DNA from: Thecaphora thlaspeos | Lineage: Eukaryota; Basidiomycota; Ustilaginomycetes; Urocystidales; Glomosporiaceae | Direction of reading: 5' to 3' | Length of the DNA stretch: 64,000 nucleotides | NCBI GenBank assembly: GCA_900291925.1 | Contig: UWYS01000002.1 | Coordinates: forward strand, 992,001 to 1,056,000 | The notes under the pieces: generated by a model | Seen by the model: only the letters and a program-made list of their open reading frames with translations | What the model was told of the DNA's origin: nothing | Databases searched by the model: none | Position numbers and translations under genes: made by a program | Shown: in pieces, positions 54,463 through 64,000 of the stretch | How the letters are laid out: each line of letters begins with the position of its first letter | Numbering within the stretch: the first letter of the stretch is position 1

Positions 54463-54837
54463 GTTGTGAGGGACTTTGTGGTGGTTGAATGATATTGTAG
54501 GCAAAGGCAGTTGAGGGATCGTCGTTGGAGGAGGGGAGGCAGGCTGGCGGCGGGCGTGGCTTCATCTTTGGCTTTGGCGCGCGGTGGACACAAGGCGCGA
54601 GCAAGGTTTGCCTGCGTGGCTTTGGCTTCGTCTTCCGTCTTCCGTCTTCCGTTTTCCGTCTTTGGCGCGCGGCGCAGCGCAGCGCAATGGCGTGAAAGAA
54701 GAAAGCAGAGCAAACAAGGTCAAAGCGCTCCCTCCAGCCGCCGCCGCCGAGCCTCGACGGCCACCAACACCCACCGCCAACACCCGTCCACTCTTCTCTT
54801 ACCAGCACAGAACTGCAGCGCAGCATCTCGCCACACC
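54463..54837. promoter_or_regulatory. Divergent promoter (FMP52 / TMEM97-like)
   Basis: 375 bp between two divergent ATGs, containing a run of TTCCGTC units at about 54627-54663. No other signal. Confidence 0.5.
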
Positions 54838-55480
54838 ATGGTGCGCACGCCTCTCCTCTCGCGGCGCCTCGACACCGTGTACACGCTCTACTTTGCCATC
54901 CACCTGGCCGCCTCGATTCTCGTCGATGCGCAGCTCAGCTTCCTCCCGCACTCACAGCGATTCTACCCCACCGCGCTCCGCCAGGCGCTCCACTTCTACC
55001 TCGAGACCTTCAAGGATCCCTTCCTCGGCGCTCTCGCCCGCCAGGATCCGAGCTACGCTTGGTTCCGCATGCTCGTCTTGAGCGAGGTGGTACTGCAGAT
55101 CCCCGTCTTTGTCGTCGCCATTGTCGCGCTCTCGAGGGACGACAAGCGCATCTACCCCGTGTTCGTGGCATACGCGACGCTCGCCGCCTCTTCTACCGCG
55201 CAGTGCATCGGCAGTCTGGTCATCGGCAACGACGGCGTGGGCCTCTCCAAGGGCGAGCTGTTTGGCCTGCTACAGTGAGTGCGCGCTCTCTCTTGGATGG
55301 ATGGCTTGGCGTGTAGAGATGGTCGGCTGAGCTCCACGACGTCGACCGCTTGCGCGACACGACAGCAACTACGTGCCTTTTTGCGTTCTGCCTTGTGTGC
55401 TCTGTGTCGACATGACGCTGCGCATCGTCGGCTTGATCTCGTCGTCGCCGAGCGCTTGGCTGGAACGAAAGAGCCGATGA
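54838..55480 (+). CDS. TMEM97: EXPERA-domain membrane protein, TMEM97/sigma-2 receptor-like
   Basis: Exons 54838-55274 and 55366-55480, intron 91 bp (GTGAGT...ACAG, phase 2); 183 residues. The family has four membrane helices and binds sterols or other hydrophobic ligands in the ER. Motifs: RRLDTVYTLYFAIHLAASIL, then VDAQLSFLPHS and FYPTALRQALHFYLETFKDP, AWFRMLVLSEVVLQIPVFVV with the Glu common to EXPERA proteins, and after the splice NYVPFCVLPCVLCVDMTLRI. The tail ends RKSR, a basic C-terminus that could serve ER retrieval although it is not a classic KKxx. Animal TMEM97 is about 176 residues, so the length is right. Confidence 0.88.
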
Positions 55481-55964
55481 GCACGGGCGCGGACGGTGCG
55501 GACGGTGCTGAGACTCGGGCGGAGTGTGGCGTCCACGGCAACCTTTTCTCTGGAAGCTGGGATGCGGCACGCGACATGGTCGATTACAAGAAGGATGCGG
55601 CGGCGCTGGCTCGCTGTTTGATTTGTTCGAGGGAGGCTACGTCACTTTGCGCCTCGCTCCGGCGGCCGGCAGTCTCAACCAATTGCGGGAATTGAAGCTT
55701 TCGCTATTTCCTATCCGTCATCGGCTTTACAATCTTGAATAATCTCTTGCGCAGATTTCGCCGCGCGCCGGTTGTCGCGGCAGCAAGCACCAAGGCCGTC
55801 ACGTGACACCGCCGCACAGGACCCCCGTCGCCCAGGGCCCCCCGGCCGCCTTTCCTTTTGTTCTTCCTCCTCTCTCTCCCATTCTCCATCCCCTCCCTCT
55901 TCCCGTCCATCATCACTCTACCTCCCCCCCCCCCCAACCCCATCACCACCCGTTTACCCGCAAA
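55481..55964. promoter_or_regulatory. Promoter region of GAL7
   Basis: 484 bp between TMEM97-like and GAL7 on the same strand. C/T-rich leader with a C12 homopolymer at about 55924-55935 shortly before the ATG. No convincing galactose-response element was identified by eye. Confidence 0.5.
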
Positions 55965-57176
55965 ATGTCATCCTCGTCCTCGCCAGCGCCGCCGTCGTCG
56001 TCGTCGTCCAAGCCCACCTTCGATCCTTCCGAGCATCCGCACCGGCGCTACAACCCGCTCACGCGCTCCTTTGTCCTCTGCTCGCCCCACCGCACCAAGC
56101 GCCCCTGGCAGGGCGCCCAGGAGTCTCCCCAGACCACCACCCTCCCCTCGTACGACGACAGATGCTACCTCTGCCCCGCCAACCGCCGCGCCACCGGCGG
56201 CACCAACGACCACTACCAGAGCACCTTTTTCTTTGAGAACGACTATGCCGCCCTCATGCCGCTCGACGTCGACACCAGCGCAGAGGCCAACCACGCTCAC
56301 CCGCTCCTCCGCATGCAGCCCGCGCGCGGACGCTGCTACGTCCTCTGCTTCCACCCCTCGCACAACCTCACCCTCGCCCAGCTCTCCACCCCGCCCTACT
56401 CGCCCTCGTCCCACATCCTCCCCATCATCAACGCGTGGCAACACCTCTACCTCCGCATCCCCACCGAGAACCCGTTTGTCAGGTACATCCAGATCTTTGA
56501 AAACAAGGGTTCGGCCATGGGATGCTCCAACCCGCACCCGCACGGACAGGTCTGGTCGCTCGACTATATCCCAGAGGAACCGGCAAAGGAGCTCGACTCG
56601 CAGCAGGCCTGGGCGCTCGACCCGGCCAACGCCGACGACAAAGTCAACCTCGGCGTCAGGGACCACAAGGGACGACCTTCGCTCCTCCTCACCATCGCCA
56701 AGCTCGAACTGACCACGCCGGGACAGCCGCGCGTCATTTGCAGCAACGCAGACTTTGTCGCCCTCATACCCTTCTGGGCCGTGTGGCCATTCGAGGTGCT
56801 CGTCCTACCCGCCAAGCGACAGGTGGCAAGCATCGCCGACCTCTCGCCCACCGAGGCCGTTTCGCTCGCCAACATCCTCGGCGAGGTAGCGTGCAGGATG
56901 GACAATATCTTCCAGTGCTCCTTCCCCTACTCGATGGGTCTGCACCAACGTCCCGTCGCTGAGAGCGCTACGGCCGTGCAGCACGAGCAGAGCTGGGACT
57001 ATGCGCAGTTTCACATCCACTTTTACCCGCCCCTCTTGCGCAGCGCCAGCGTGAGAAAGTTCCTCGTCGGATTCGAAATGATGGCTGAGCCTCAGCGAGA
57101 CCTCACGGCCGAACAGGCCGCCAAGCGTATCCGAGAGTGCGAGACCGTGCACTACCTCGCCAAGCTCGAGCAGTAG
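55965..57176 (+). CDS. GAL7: Galactose-1-phosphate uridylyltransferase
   Basis: One exon of 403 residues. The enzyme swaps UMP between UDP-glucose and galactose-1-phosphate in the Leloir pathway. Near residue 190 is the active-site motif SNPHPHGQVWSLDYIP, with the HPH that becomes uridylylated. Other motifs are HRRYNPLTRSFVLCSPHRTK, RCYLCPANRRATGG (zinc Cys pair), VRYIQIFENKGSAMGCSNPH, PYSMGLHQRPV and FHIHFYPPLLRSASVRKFLV. The first ~18 residues are a Ser-rich extension. ATG 55965 is chosen as the first ATG near the conserved start (CAAAATGTC); the frame is open further upstream but low complexity. GAL1 and GAL10 are not within the window, so no local GAL cluster is visible. Confidence 0.96.
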   Translation: MSSSSSPAPPSSSSSKPTFDPSEHPHRRYNPLTRSFVLCSPHRTKRPWQGAQESPQTTTLPSYDDRCYLCPANRRATGGTNDHYQSTFFFENDYAALMPLDVDTSAEANHAHPLLRMQPARGRCYVLCFHPSHNLTLAQLSTPPYSPSSHILPIINAWQHLYLRIPTENPFVRYIQIFENKGSAMGCSNPHPHGQVWSLDYIPEEPAKELDSQQAWALDPANADDKVNLGVRDHKGRPSLLLTIAKLELTTPGQPRVICSNADFVALIPFWAVWPFEVLVLPAKRQVASIADLSPTEAVSLANILGEVACRMDNIFQCSFPYSMGLHQRPVAESATAVQHEQSWDYAQFHIHFYPPLLRSASVRKFLVGFEMMAEPQRDLTAEQAAKRIRECETVHYLAKLEQ

Positions 57177-57329
57177 GCTGCCCTTCCGGGCCCCCCTTCT
57201 TTCCCTCTTGGTGGTGGTGGTGGTGGATAGAGAACAGCACACCGTCCCAACGTCTGGTGGCCAACTCATGCTTCAAACGTTTTAGCAACGATTTGTGTAC
57301 AAGTGGAGTTGCCTCTAACACCGCCGCGT

Positions 57330-59792
57330 CTACTCCAGGGAATGCAAAACGATGCGTCCCCTTTTCGTAGTGTTTGTCAACGAACCCCCCTCGCTCTGCC
57401 TCGGTAGTGGTGTCGGAGCCGGTCCCCCTTCCTTCCAAACCCTCCACGCTTTCTCCTTATCCTGCCATTTCCACGCCTCTCTCTCTCCCTTAACCAATCT
57501 ATCACAACCCTCTACTAAACACCGTATCGTCTCTTTCGCATCTACACTCCCCTCAAACGACCTTCCTGGTAAGAGGAAAGAAAAATCGCTAAAGGCCGTA
57601 TGTTGACTAGCGAGAGGTTTCATCCTCTTTCCATCTTCGTCTGTATACTTCCAAGCCGTCGGTTTCGTGTCGTTGCGCGATTGTCGTTCTCGTCGTTCCC
57701 AAGATAGGATTTGCGCAGCGCAATCTGCCATATCACGCGCAACGATATCGGGACGTAGAAAGATATCTTGACAGGCAAAGTGTTCTTCATACGTCACCCA
57801 GGCTGTTTTGAAGCCTGCTTTTTTGGCTGCGAATAGGTCCCAGGTGTGAGAGGCTATGAACCAACATCCTCGTGTAGGCGCAGTGCGGGCTTTGTCGATT
57901 CGTTCGAATAGCGTGGTTTATATGCGAGCATCTGGTTTGGCTGTGCGGAGTTCGTCGCAGCTCAACAGTCCTACGCCGTTTCCCAGATTTCGTCCATAGG
58001 TCGACGAAGAAGAAGAGGGCATTGCGTCGAGATCGTTGCCGAATGCTTCGCCAAGTGCCCGCAGAAGGGAAGAGCGACCGAGTGATAAACTGCCGTTCGT
58101 CGCGACCCATAGATCCACTTTTGTGATGGACTCGTGTAGAGTTCCCTCGTCCTTTCGATCGCGGTAGAGGTCGCGGAATGCCGAGACCATTCCGGGTCGA
58201 GGAGAGAGACGCTTCAACGAATCCATCATCGCGTCCACCACCTCGTGTCCGTACGGGTTCGTATACGTCTCGTCGTCGCGTCTATCGAGACCTGATCCCG
58301 CCTCTTCCAGCGCCTTGGTCGCACCGCCTTCGGAAGAACGCGGGAGGATGCCAGCTTGCAGCAAGACGCGCGGCAACGTAGCTTTGAAGACCGTCGCGAT
58401 CGTCGTGTAGCTGCCAGAGACAGAGGCGTACGTAAAGTCGCGCTGCGTCGCGTGGAACCAGTCCATCACGATCAGCTCGGCCGTCAGACCGGCGACGCTG
58501 GCGCCGTGCGACGGCGAGAGCTGCGACGGGAAGAGCGAGAGCAGCGTCTGTGTCGGTTCAGAGAGCGAAAAGAGCGTGCCGAACATGTCGTGCACCACCA
58601 CCAGCCGGTGCGCGTCGCTGTCGTCGCGATTCTGCTCGTCGTCTGCGTCGTCAACAGGGCTGTTGGCGTCGGCGGTGCCAGCGTCGGCAGACGTGCGAGC
58701 GACGCCAGGCTCAGCAGAGAGCGTAGCGAGCCACCCATCTCCCGTCGCCTTCCTGGCGCCCTTCATGATGCGCACCACGTCGTCCATGTGGCTCTTCCAG
58801 CACGTGAAATGTTCACTATTGATCGTGTACACCGGACGCCTGACCGGCTTCGCCTCGAACGCGTCGAGCTCGATAGCCTCGACCCACGGATCCATCAGCA
58901 GCGCCTTGACGAACGGCGTGTCCTCGTTCCGGACCACCCCTAGGGCCGTCGCCGCTCCGAACGAGTGGCCTGCAATCCAGGGCGCCTCGAGATCGAGCTG
59001 ACCTCTGAACGATGTGATTGCCTTCAAGCCGTGATCGCTGGCGGCTCGCGCCGATGCTCGTAGCACCTCTTCGCCCTCGCCAGCATCGATACGGCGCAGT
59101 AGCGCGAAAGCGGCATCGATCTCCGCCTGTCGATGCACCAGCTGCGCCCTTCGGAAGACAAACGACTCTGGCTTCTCGACGACCTCGTCAGGCTTGATGT
59201 ACGTCTTACCCGTCGATCGCGGCTTCGATCCACCAGGGATCCAGCTCCAGAGCCCGCTCGTCTCTTTATTGCCCGGGTGGAAGATGGTGGTAGAAGCGGC
59301 CGTACCGTCGCGATGCTCGATGGCGGCTACGACGTTGCCCTGCGCTGCGAGACCAATGCAGAGGGTAGAGTAGGTCGTCCTCGTCCCGCCTAGACCGTGA
59401 CTCAGGACGATAGTCTTTCTCTTGGCGTCACCTTGTCGCTCTGAGTCGAGTGGCTGGTCGGCAAAGCAGGGGAGCTGTTGACCTATGACGCTCCAGGCGG
59501 GTAGGACGATGACGGGGGCGAGGTACTTTGACACTCCGGCATACTTGAGCAAGCCGCCGACGGAGCGAAGTTTGGGCGATTCGAGCCAGGGTAGACCAGA
59601 TGCGCCTTCTCGGGTCGAGTCGGTGGGGGGACAGGGGTAGTAGAGGGTGACGAGAACGGTGGTTGCCGAGAGGATGGCGGCGCCGCTGGCGTCGGTGTAG
59701 GCGGACGAGTGGATGGGTGTGTCTAGTGGGGCCTCGAGGGTGAGCGTTGAGACTGCGTGGGGTGAGTCTGTGGGTGGCTGTGGCAGCGACAT
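57330..59792 (-). CDS. PAF-acetylhydrolase with an inserted HAD dehalogenase-like domain; one in-frame TAA
   Basis: A single frame runs from ATG 59792 to the stop at 57330 (820 codons) broken once by TAA at 57920-57918. The N-terminal half is a PAF-acetylhydrolase-type alpha/beta-hydrolase: VLSHGLGGTRTTYSTLCIG, nucleophile elbow AGHSFGAATALG, and TINSEHFTCWKSHMDDVVRI. A Ser/Asp linker leads to a type II haloacid-dehalogenase fold: VVVHDMFGTLFSLSEP (nucleophile Asp), MDWFHATQRDFTYAS, LWVATNGSLSLGRSSL and LSCDELRTAKPDARI. After the TAA the same frame continues HAD with GCWFIASHTWDLFAAKKAGF and TYEEHFACQDIFLRPDIV, then SQHTAFSDFSFLLPGRS and VDAKETIRCLVEG, which match the catalytic-His end of PAF-acetylhydrolase. 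So HAD appears nested in the hydrolase. The frame is open upstream to 60122; a start there is possible. Confidence 0.78.
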
Positions 59793-60560
59793 GACGGACA
59801 GGAGGAGGGCGCGGGTGGTGGTGGAAGATAGGAAAGAGAGGGAGGCGAAGACGCGCGACGACGGCGCCTTGGTCGCTGACCGGCTTTTCGGTTCGGCAAG
59901 ACCCGGTGGGGCCGAGCGCGCGGCCCAAAGCGGCGACCGAATGTCGCTGCGTCGTCCGTCAGCAAGCGCGCAAACACCAACAACCCCCGAGAACAAGCGC
60001 CACGCCGACCGCCACACAGCCACGTCAGCGCCCTCCCCATATTTCTCCATCACAGACGCCCAAGGAGAACAGACGCAACCACGACATGTGGCTAACTGGC
60101 TCGTCGTCGTTCTTTTCTTCAAACCTGGCCTGCCGGCAATCGGCCCTTGCTTTTCTCATCTATGCGGAAAGGGGTGGCAACAAGGCGACCAGAGAGCCTA
60201 CTCCCGGTCAACCTATCGCCGGCAGGGGAAGGGGGATGTGTGTGTGCGTGTGTGGACAGCAAGGGCACCGCGCTAAGCACGCGAGGCGACAGAGGTGGGG
60301 CGAGGGGGAGACTGAGCGCCGACCCATGAGAAAAAGAGAATGTCCACGCCGGGTACAAGGATCAGAGACCAACACATCGTCGAGGCCACCGAACAAAGAA
60401 AAGAGGCGGAAAGAGTACAAGCGAACACGATCACGAGAAAAGCGAGAAAGGCGAGAGAGAGAGAGATGCTGCGAGGAACTGCTGGGCTCAGAAGGAAGCC
60501 GAGGGACGAGGGAGAGGGAGAGGGAGAGGTGTAGCACGCGGGAGCAAACAGAGACATCTC
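59793..60560. promoter_or_regulatory. Region between ATP-citrate lyase and the hydrolase/HAD gene
   Basis: Both flanking genes are on the minus strand. It holds the hydrolase 5' region, possibly including extra N-terminal codons (frame open to 60122), and the ATP-citrate lyase 3' region. Purine-rich GAGA/GGGA tracts occur at about 60448-60532. No other gene. Confidence 0.45.
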
Positions 60561-63500
60561 CTACTTGTTGAGGGTACCCATGACGCGCGCGGGCGTGGCC
60601 ATCTCGATGTGGAAGTCGTCGGCAGGGTGCCTGTAGAGGCCGGCCTTGAGACGGCGCTGGTCGATGTGGTGTCCGATGAAGCCGATCGATCGTCCGAGCG
60701 TGAAGATGCCGTTGAGGAAGCCGTACGACAGGTAGTCGCGCGCCTCCTCAATGGTAAAGGCGCCCGAGTCGCGCAGCAGGTCGACAAAGCAGACGGCCAG
60801 GCAGCCGTCGACGTTGAGAATGAGCGTGTCCTTCTTGGCCGTCGTCACCTTCTCGACGGCAAGCGCGTAGTCGAGCATCTTGTGCGAGGGGAAGTGGTTG
60901 AGGACAAAGTCCTTGACCACTTGCACACGGTAGTCGGGGTTCGAGACCGACTTGATCTTGTGGCCGATACCGGGGATCAGCTTGTTGCTCCTCCTCATCA
61001 CATCGACGTACTCGCGCGCCGTCAGGCCGCGGTCGTAGGCGTTGGAGAACTCCTTGGCGGCGTCGTCCAGCGCACCACCGAAGCGGTCGCCGATCGTCAG
61101 CAGACCCGAGACGAGCGACGAGATGAGGTCCTTGCCGGCACGCGACGTGATGATCGTGTTCATCGCACCCGAGACGGCCGGGCCGTGGTCGGCGGTGAGC
61201 ATCAGCGCCATCTCGATGAACTTGGTGCAGTAGTCGGGCAGGCGCCTCTTGAACCAGAGGAGCGAGATGACGCCGCCGATGCCCATGCCGGACTCGAAGA
61301 CCTCCGAGATCTTGACGCCCGAGTACATCAGCTCCGAGCCGCGCTCGTCCGAGATGGTCGAGATGAAGGCGGCAGGCTTGCGGACCATGCCGAGCTCCTG
61401 GGCCCACTTGTAGTCGATCGGGATGGCTGGGGCGGCGCGCTCGGGGACGGGGACGATGCTGCCCGAGGCGACAAGCTTGTTGTACGTCTCGCGCAGGACG
61501 ACGGGCAGGTCCTCGAACGTGTCGGGGACGAAGAAGCCGGCCACTTTCATCGCGGCGTTCTTGGCTGAGGCCGTCTCCATGTCGCTGTTGGCCATCGAGC
61601 CGGCGTGGCCGAACTGGACCTCGGTGGTGAACATCTTGGCACACGTGCCGATGGCCCAGGCGACGATCGGCTTCTTGATGATACCCTGCTTGACGGCGTC
61701 GATGACGCGGTATTCTTCGACACCGCCGACCTCACCGAGGAGGACGAGGAACTTGCAGTTGGGGTCCTGCTCGTAGCGAAGGAGGTGGTCGATGAAGGTC
61801 GAGCCCGGGTAGCGGTCGCCTCCGATGGCGATACCCTCGTAAGTGCCGTTGGTGGTGATCGAGAGGATGTTGTTGAGCTCATTGGACATGCCGCCGGACT
61901 TGGAGACGTAACCGACCGAGCCAGGGCGGTAGAGCTTCGACGAGAGGATGTTGTCCATCATGCCGCCCGAGTTACCGATGCGGAAACAGCCGGGCTTGAT
62001 GCCGCCGACGGTGGCCGGACCGATGATCAGGACGCCGGCCTTCTTGGCGCGGTGAAGGATCTCTCGGGCGTGGCGCTCGGGGACACCCTCGGCGATAAGC
62101 GCGAGCGCGCGGATCTGAGGGAGCTCGAGGATCTCGAGGGTCGACGAGTAGACCGAGCGGCTAGAAGCGAAGTTGACGACGACGTCGGCGTCCGGGTGCT
62201 TGGCGACAGCCTCCTTGACGCTGGTGTAGACGGGGAGGAGCGTCTCCTTGGTGCCCCAGTAGAACTTCTGGATGTGGTGGCCGCCGAAGGGGTAGATCAT
62301 CGCGGCAACTGAGGGGGTGGCACGACCGCACGAGAAGTCGAAGTCGAGCATGCCCTGGATCGCACGGGGCTGCAGGCCAAAGACGAGCGAGCGGGTGTTG
62401 GCGTCGAAGGGAAGGTAGCTGGGTCGCTGGCTGCCCGAGGCGGTCGAACCGAAGTGGACGATCTGGTCCTGGGGCTGAACACGGGCGCCGGTGTTGGGGT
62501 CGACAGCACCGGTCAGCTTCTCCTCAGCCTTGGCGGCGCCGTTGGCCGAGGTCTGGACGGCGGGGCTCTGGGCGCCCGAGGGGAGGGCGTTGGCGCTGGT
62601 GCTCGAGAGCGTGACCTCCTCGAAGGTCTTGACGCCGAGGGCGAGGGGGACGATGTCGGTGATGTGGGTCTCGGGGCCGAAAACCTGGATCTCGACGCCG
62701 AGGTCCTCGCCGAGCAGGCGCATGGCCTTGAGGCCCTCCTGGTAGTTGGGGCCGCCGCGGCGGACGAAGATGCGGACACCGTGCTTGGCGAGGGCGACCT
62801 TGTACTCCTTGAGCGCGCGGATGATGCCCTTGAAGGTTGAGGCGACGTTGGTGAAGTTAGCGATACCGCCACCGATGATGAGGAGCTTGCCCTCGGGGTT
62901 GACGTCGCCGCGTGTCATCAGGTCAAGCAGCGTCTTGGCGTACTCGAACGTCTGGCCCTCGGAGGGAGCGCCCGAGTACTCGCCGTAGTTGGCGAGCTCG
63001 TGCGCGTAGCCGTGGGCCGCGATGGCGTCCGAGTAGACGACCGAGGCACCGCCGCCGGCGACCATGGTCCAGATCCTGCCAGTCGCGTTGAGCACGGTCA
63101 GCTTGAGCGAGGCACCCGTGCCGGCGTCGAGCTTGGCGATGTAGGCCTCCTCCTTGGTCAGGTCACGGCCGAAGGGGGCCGGCCAGTACATCGGCGGGCC
63201 GCGGTCCTCGCCCTTGGTACCCTGGGCCTGTCCGATGGGGCTGTCGACGTAAACCGAAGGGTCGCGAGCAATGGCCCACTTGGGTCCGCAGATGAAGTCG
63301 GCCGTCTGGTCGAGCTTGGCGGCCATGTCGAGGTAAGCGATCTGGCCATCGTCGGTGGCGACGAGTGGGTTGATCTCGAGGTAGGCAAAGTGAAGGTCGA
63401 CGTAGACGCTGTAGAGGCGGATCAGGAAGTCGGTAAGGACCTCGCGCTTGGCCGGCTGGACGCCGCCGAGCAGGGCCTTGGTCCACTCCTCGCGCAGCGG

Positions 63501-64000
63501 GAAAGGCTCGGTAGGGTCGGCGGGGATGAGGAGCTTGAGCGCCTTTGCGTCGACGTCGCCGACGTCGACACCACCCTCGTGGGTGAAGAGGATCCAGTCT
63601 CCCTCGCGCGCCGAGTTGATGCAGACGTAGAACTCGGTTTCGGCGGGGTGCGGGCAGAAGGGCTCGACGATGAAGTTGTTCAGCGTACCCGTGACGGTCT
63701 CGACCTGCGGGTGGAGGGAAAGCGTCCGAACATGTCAGCGACGGTTTCAGGGAACGGCAGAGAACCTCGCATTTCGCCCTTTTCTGAATTTTGCACCGTC
63801 TTGCGCTCTCTCCTCCGTCTACGCACCTGCTGGGGCTTTCCGGCACGCTCCTGAATCCACTGCTTGGCCTCGGCCCACTCGGTGTTGAGCTTGAGGAGGC
63901 CGGCCTTGCCACGGCGCTTGATGAGCTGGTCGGGCTTAGCGACGAGCTTGATGTTCTTGACCCACGAGGGGAGGGTGCTCTCGTCAGTGATGGTGTTGGT
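60561..64000 (-). CDS. ACL1: ATP-citrate lyase, single-chain form (5' end outside window)
   Basis: Partial gene: the exon at 64000-63827 (58 codons in frame from the window edge) and exon 63704-60561, joined by a 122-bp intron (GTGCGT...GCAG, phase 0); 1105 residues are visible. It cleaves citrate to acetyl-CoA and oxaloacetate in the cytosol, supplying lipid and sterol synthesis. The N-terminal ATP-grasp half has PDQLIKRRGKAGLLKLNTEW and HFAYLEINPLVATDDGQIAY; the CoA-ligase part has CWAIGTCAK-like VAWAIGTCAKMFTTEVQFGH with the catalytic His in FGHAGSMANSDMETA; the C-terminal citrate-synthase-like part has LMLTADHGPAVSGAMNTIIT and IPGIGHKIKSVSNPDYRVQV. It ends ATPARVMGTLNK. Both halves in one chain is typical of basidiomycetes and animals. 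Confidence 0.96.

Noticed and set aside
57787..58110. Separate minus-strand frame across the TAA region
   Set aside because: It is out of frame with both the HAD and hydrolase motifs; a frameshift explanation for the stop is not needed because the frame is the same on both sides.
60609..61568. 319-codon plus-strand frame opposite ATP-citrate lyase
   Set aside because: Shadow of the conserved lyase coding strand; Asp/Val/Arg-rich with no motif.

Overview
The window is nuclear DNA of a GC-rich filamentous or yeast-like fungus, most likely a basidiomycete. Signs of this are short GT-AG introns (mostly 72-159 bp) in closely spaced genes on both strands, a single-chain ATP-citrate lyase (split into two subunits in most ascomycetes), Gln/Ser/Ala-rich regulatory proteins, and fungal cell-biology families (BUD14/TEA4, SPC97, GSY1, DBR1, YSH1). 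The subphylum cannot be fixed without a search; the compact, intron-poor genes fit smut-type fungi (Ustilaginomycotina).

Layout. 1-2752 (-): C-terminally cut BUD14/TEA4-like SH3 + Ras-association protein. 4135-6215 (+): lariat debranching enzyme. 6330-7810 (-): unknown mitochondrial protein. 8496-11026 (-): glycogen synthase. 13299-14388 (+): ER cyclophilin ending in KDEL, followed by a small one-pass membrane ORF. 16002-20229 (-): La-motif protein. 21665-26298 (-): very long F-box-like/coiled-coil protein. 26696-30325: a gene-poor island with a dead pogo/Fot1-type transposon, a 55-bp-arm perfect palindrome, a second inverted-repeat pair and pieces of an SGNH esterase. 31219-35080 (+): gamma-tubulin complex subunit SPC97 (9 exons). 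35272-35943 (-): truncated lactonase. 36935-39219 (+): second F-box-like unknown. 40421-41839 (+): HHE/hemerythrin-like protein. 42066-47482 (-): large TBC Rab-GAP. 48614-51447 (+): YSH1/CPSF73. 51768-55480: four small genes (CI-B8-like, PSMG3, FMP52, TMEM97). 55965-57176 (+): GAL7. 57330-59792 (-): PAF-acetylhydrolase containing a HAD domain and one in-frame stop. 60561-64000 (-): ATP-citrate lyase, 5' end outside the window.

Most genes are housekeeping: RNA processing (DBR1, YSH1), carbon storage and lipid supply (GSY1, GAL7, ATP-citrate lyase), cytoskeleton and polarity (SPC97, BUD14, TBC), proteostasis (CYPB, PSMG3). There is no operon logic; neighbours are mainly divergent or convergent pairs with short shared spacers.

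The strongest unusual signals are (1) an alpha/beta-hydrolase whose catalytic-His segment lies after an inserted HAD domain, with a single TAA in a conserved HAD motif; (2) a transposon with no CpG at all over about 1.64 kb, whose catalytic acids and stop codons sit at former CpG sites; (3) a perfect 55-bp-arm hairpin beside it. Exon boundaries below were read by eye from splice consensus and frame continuity; none has been checked against RNA.
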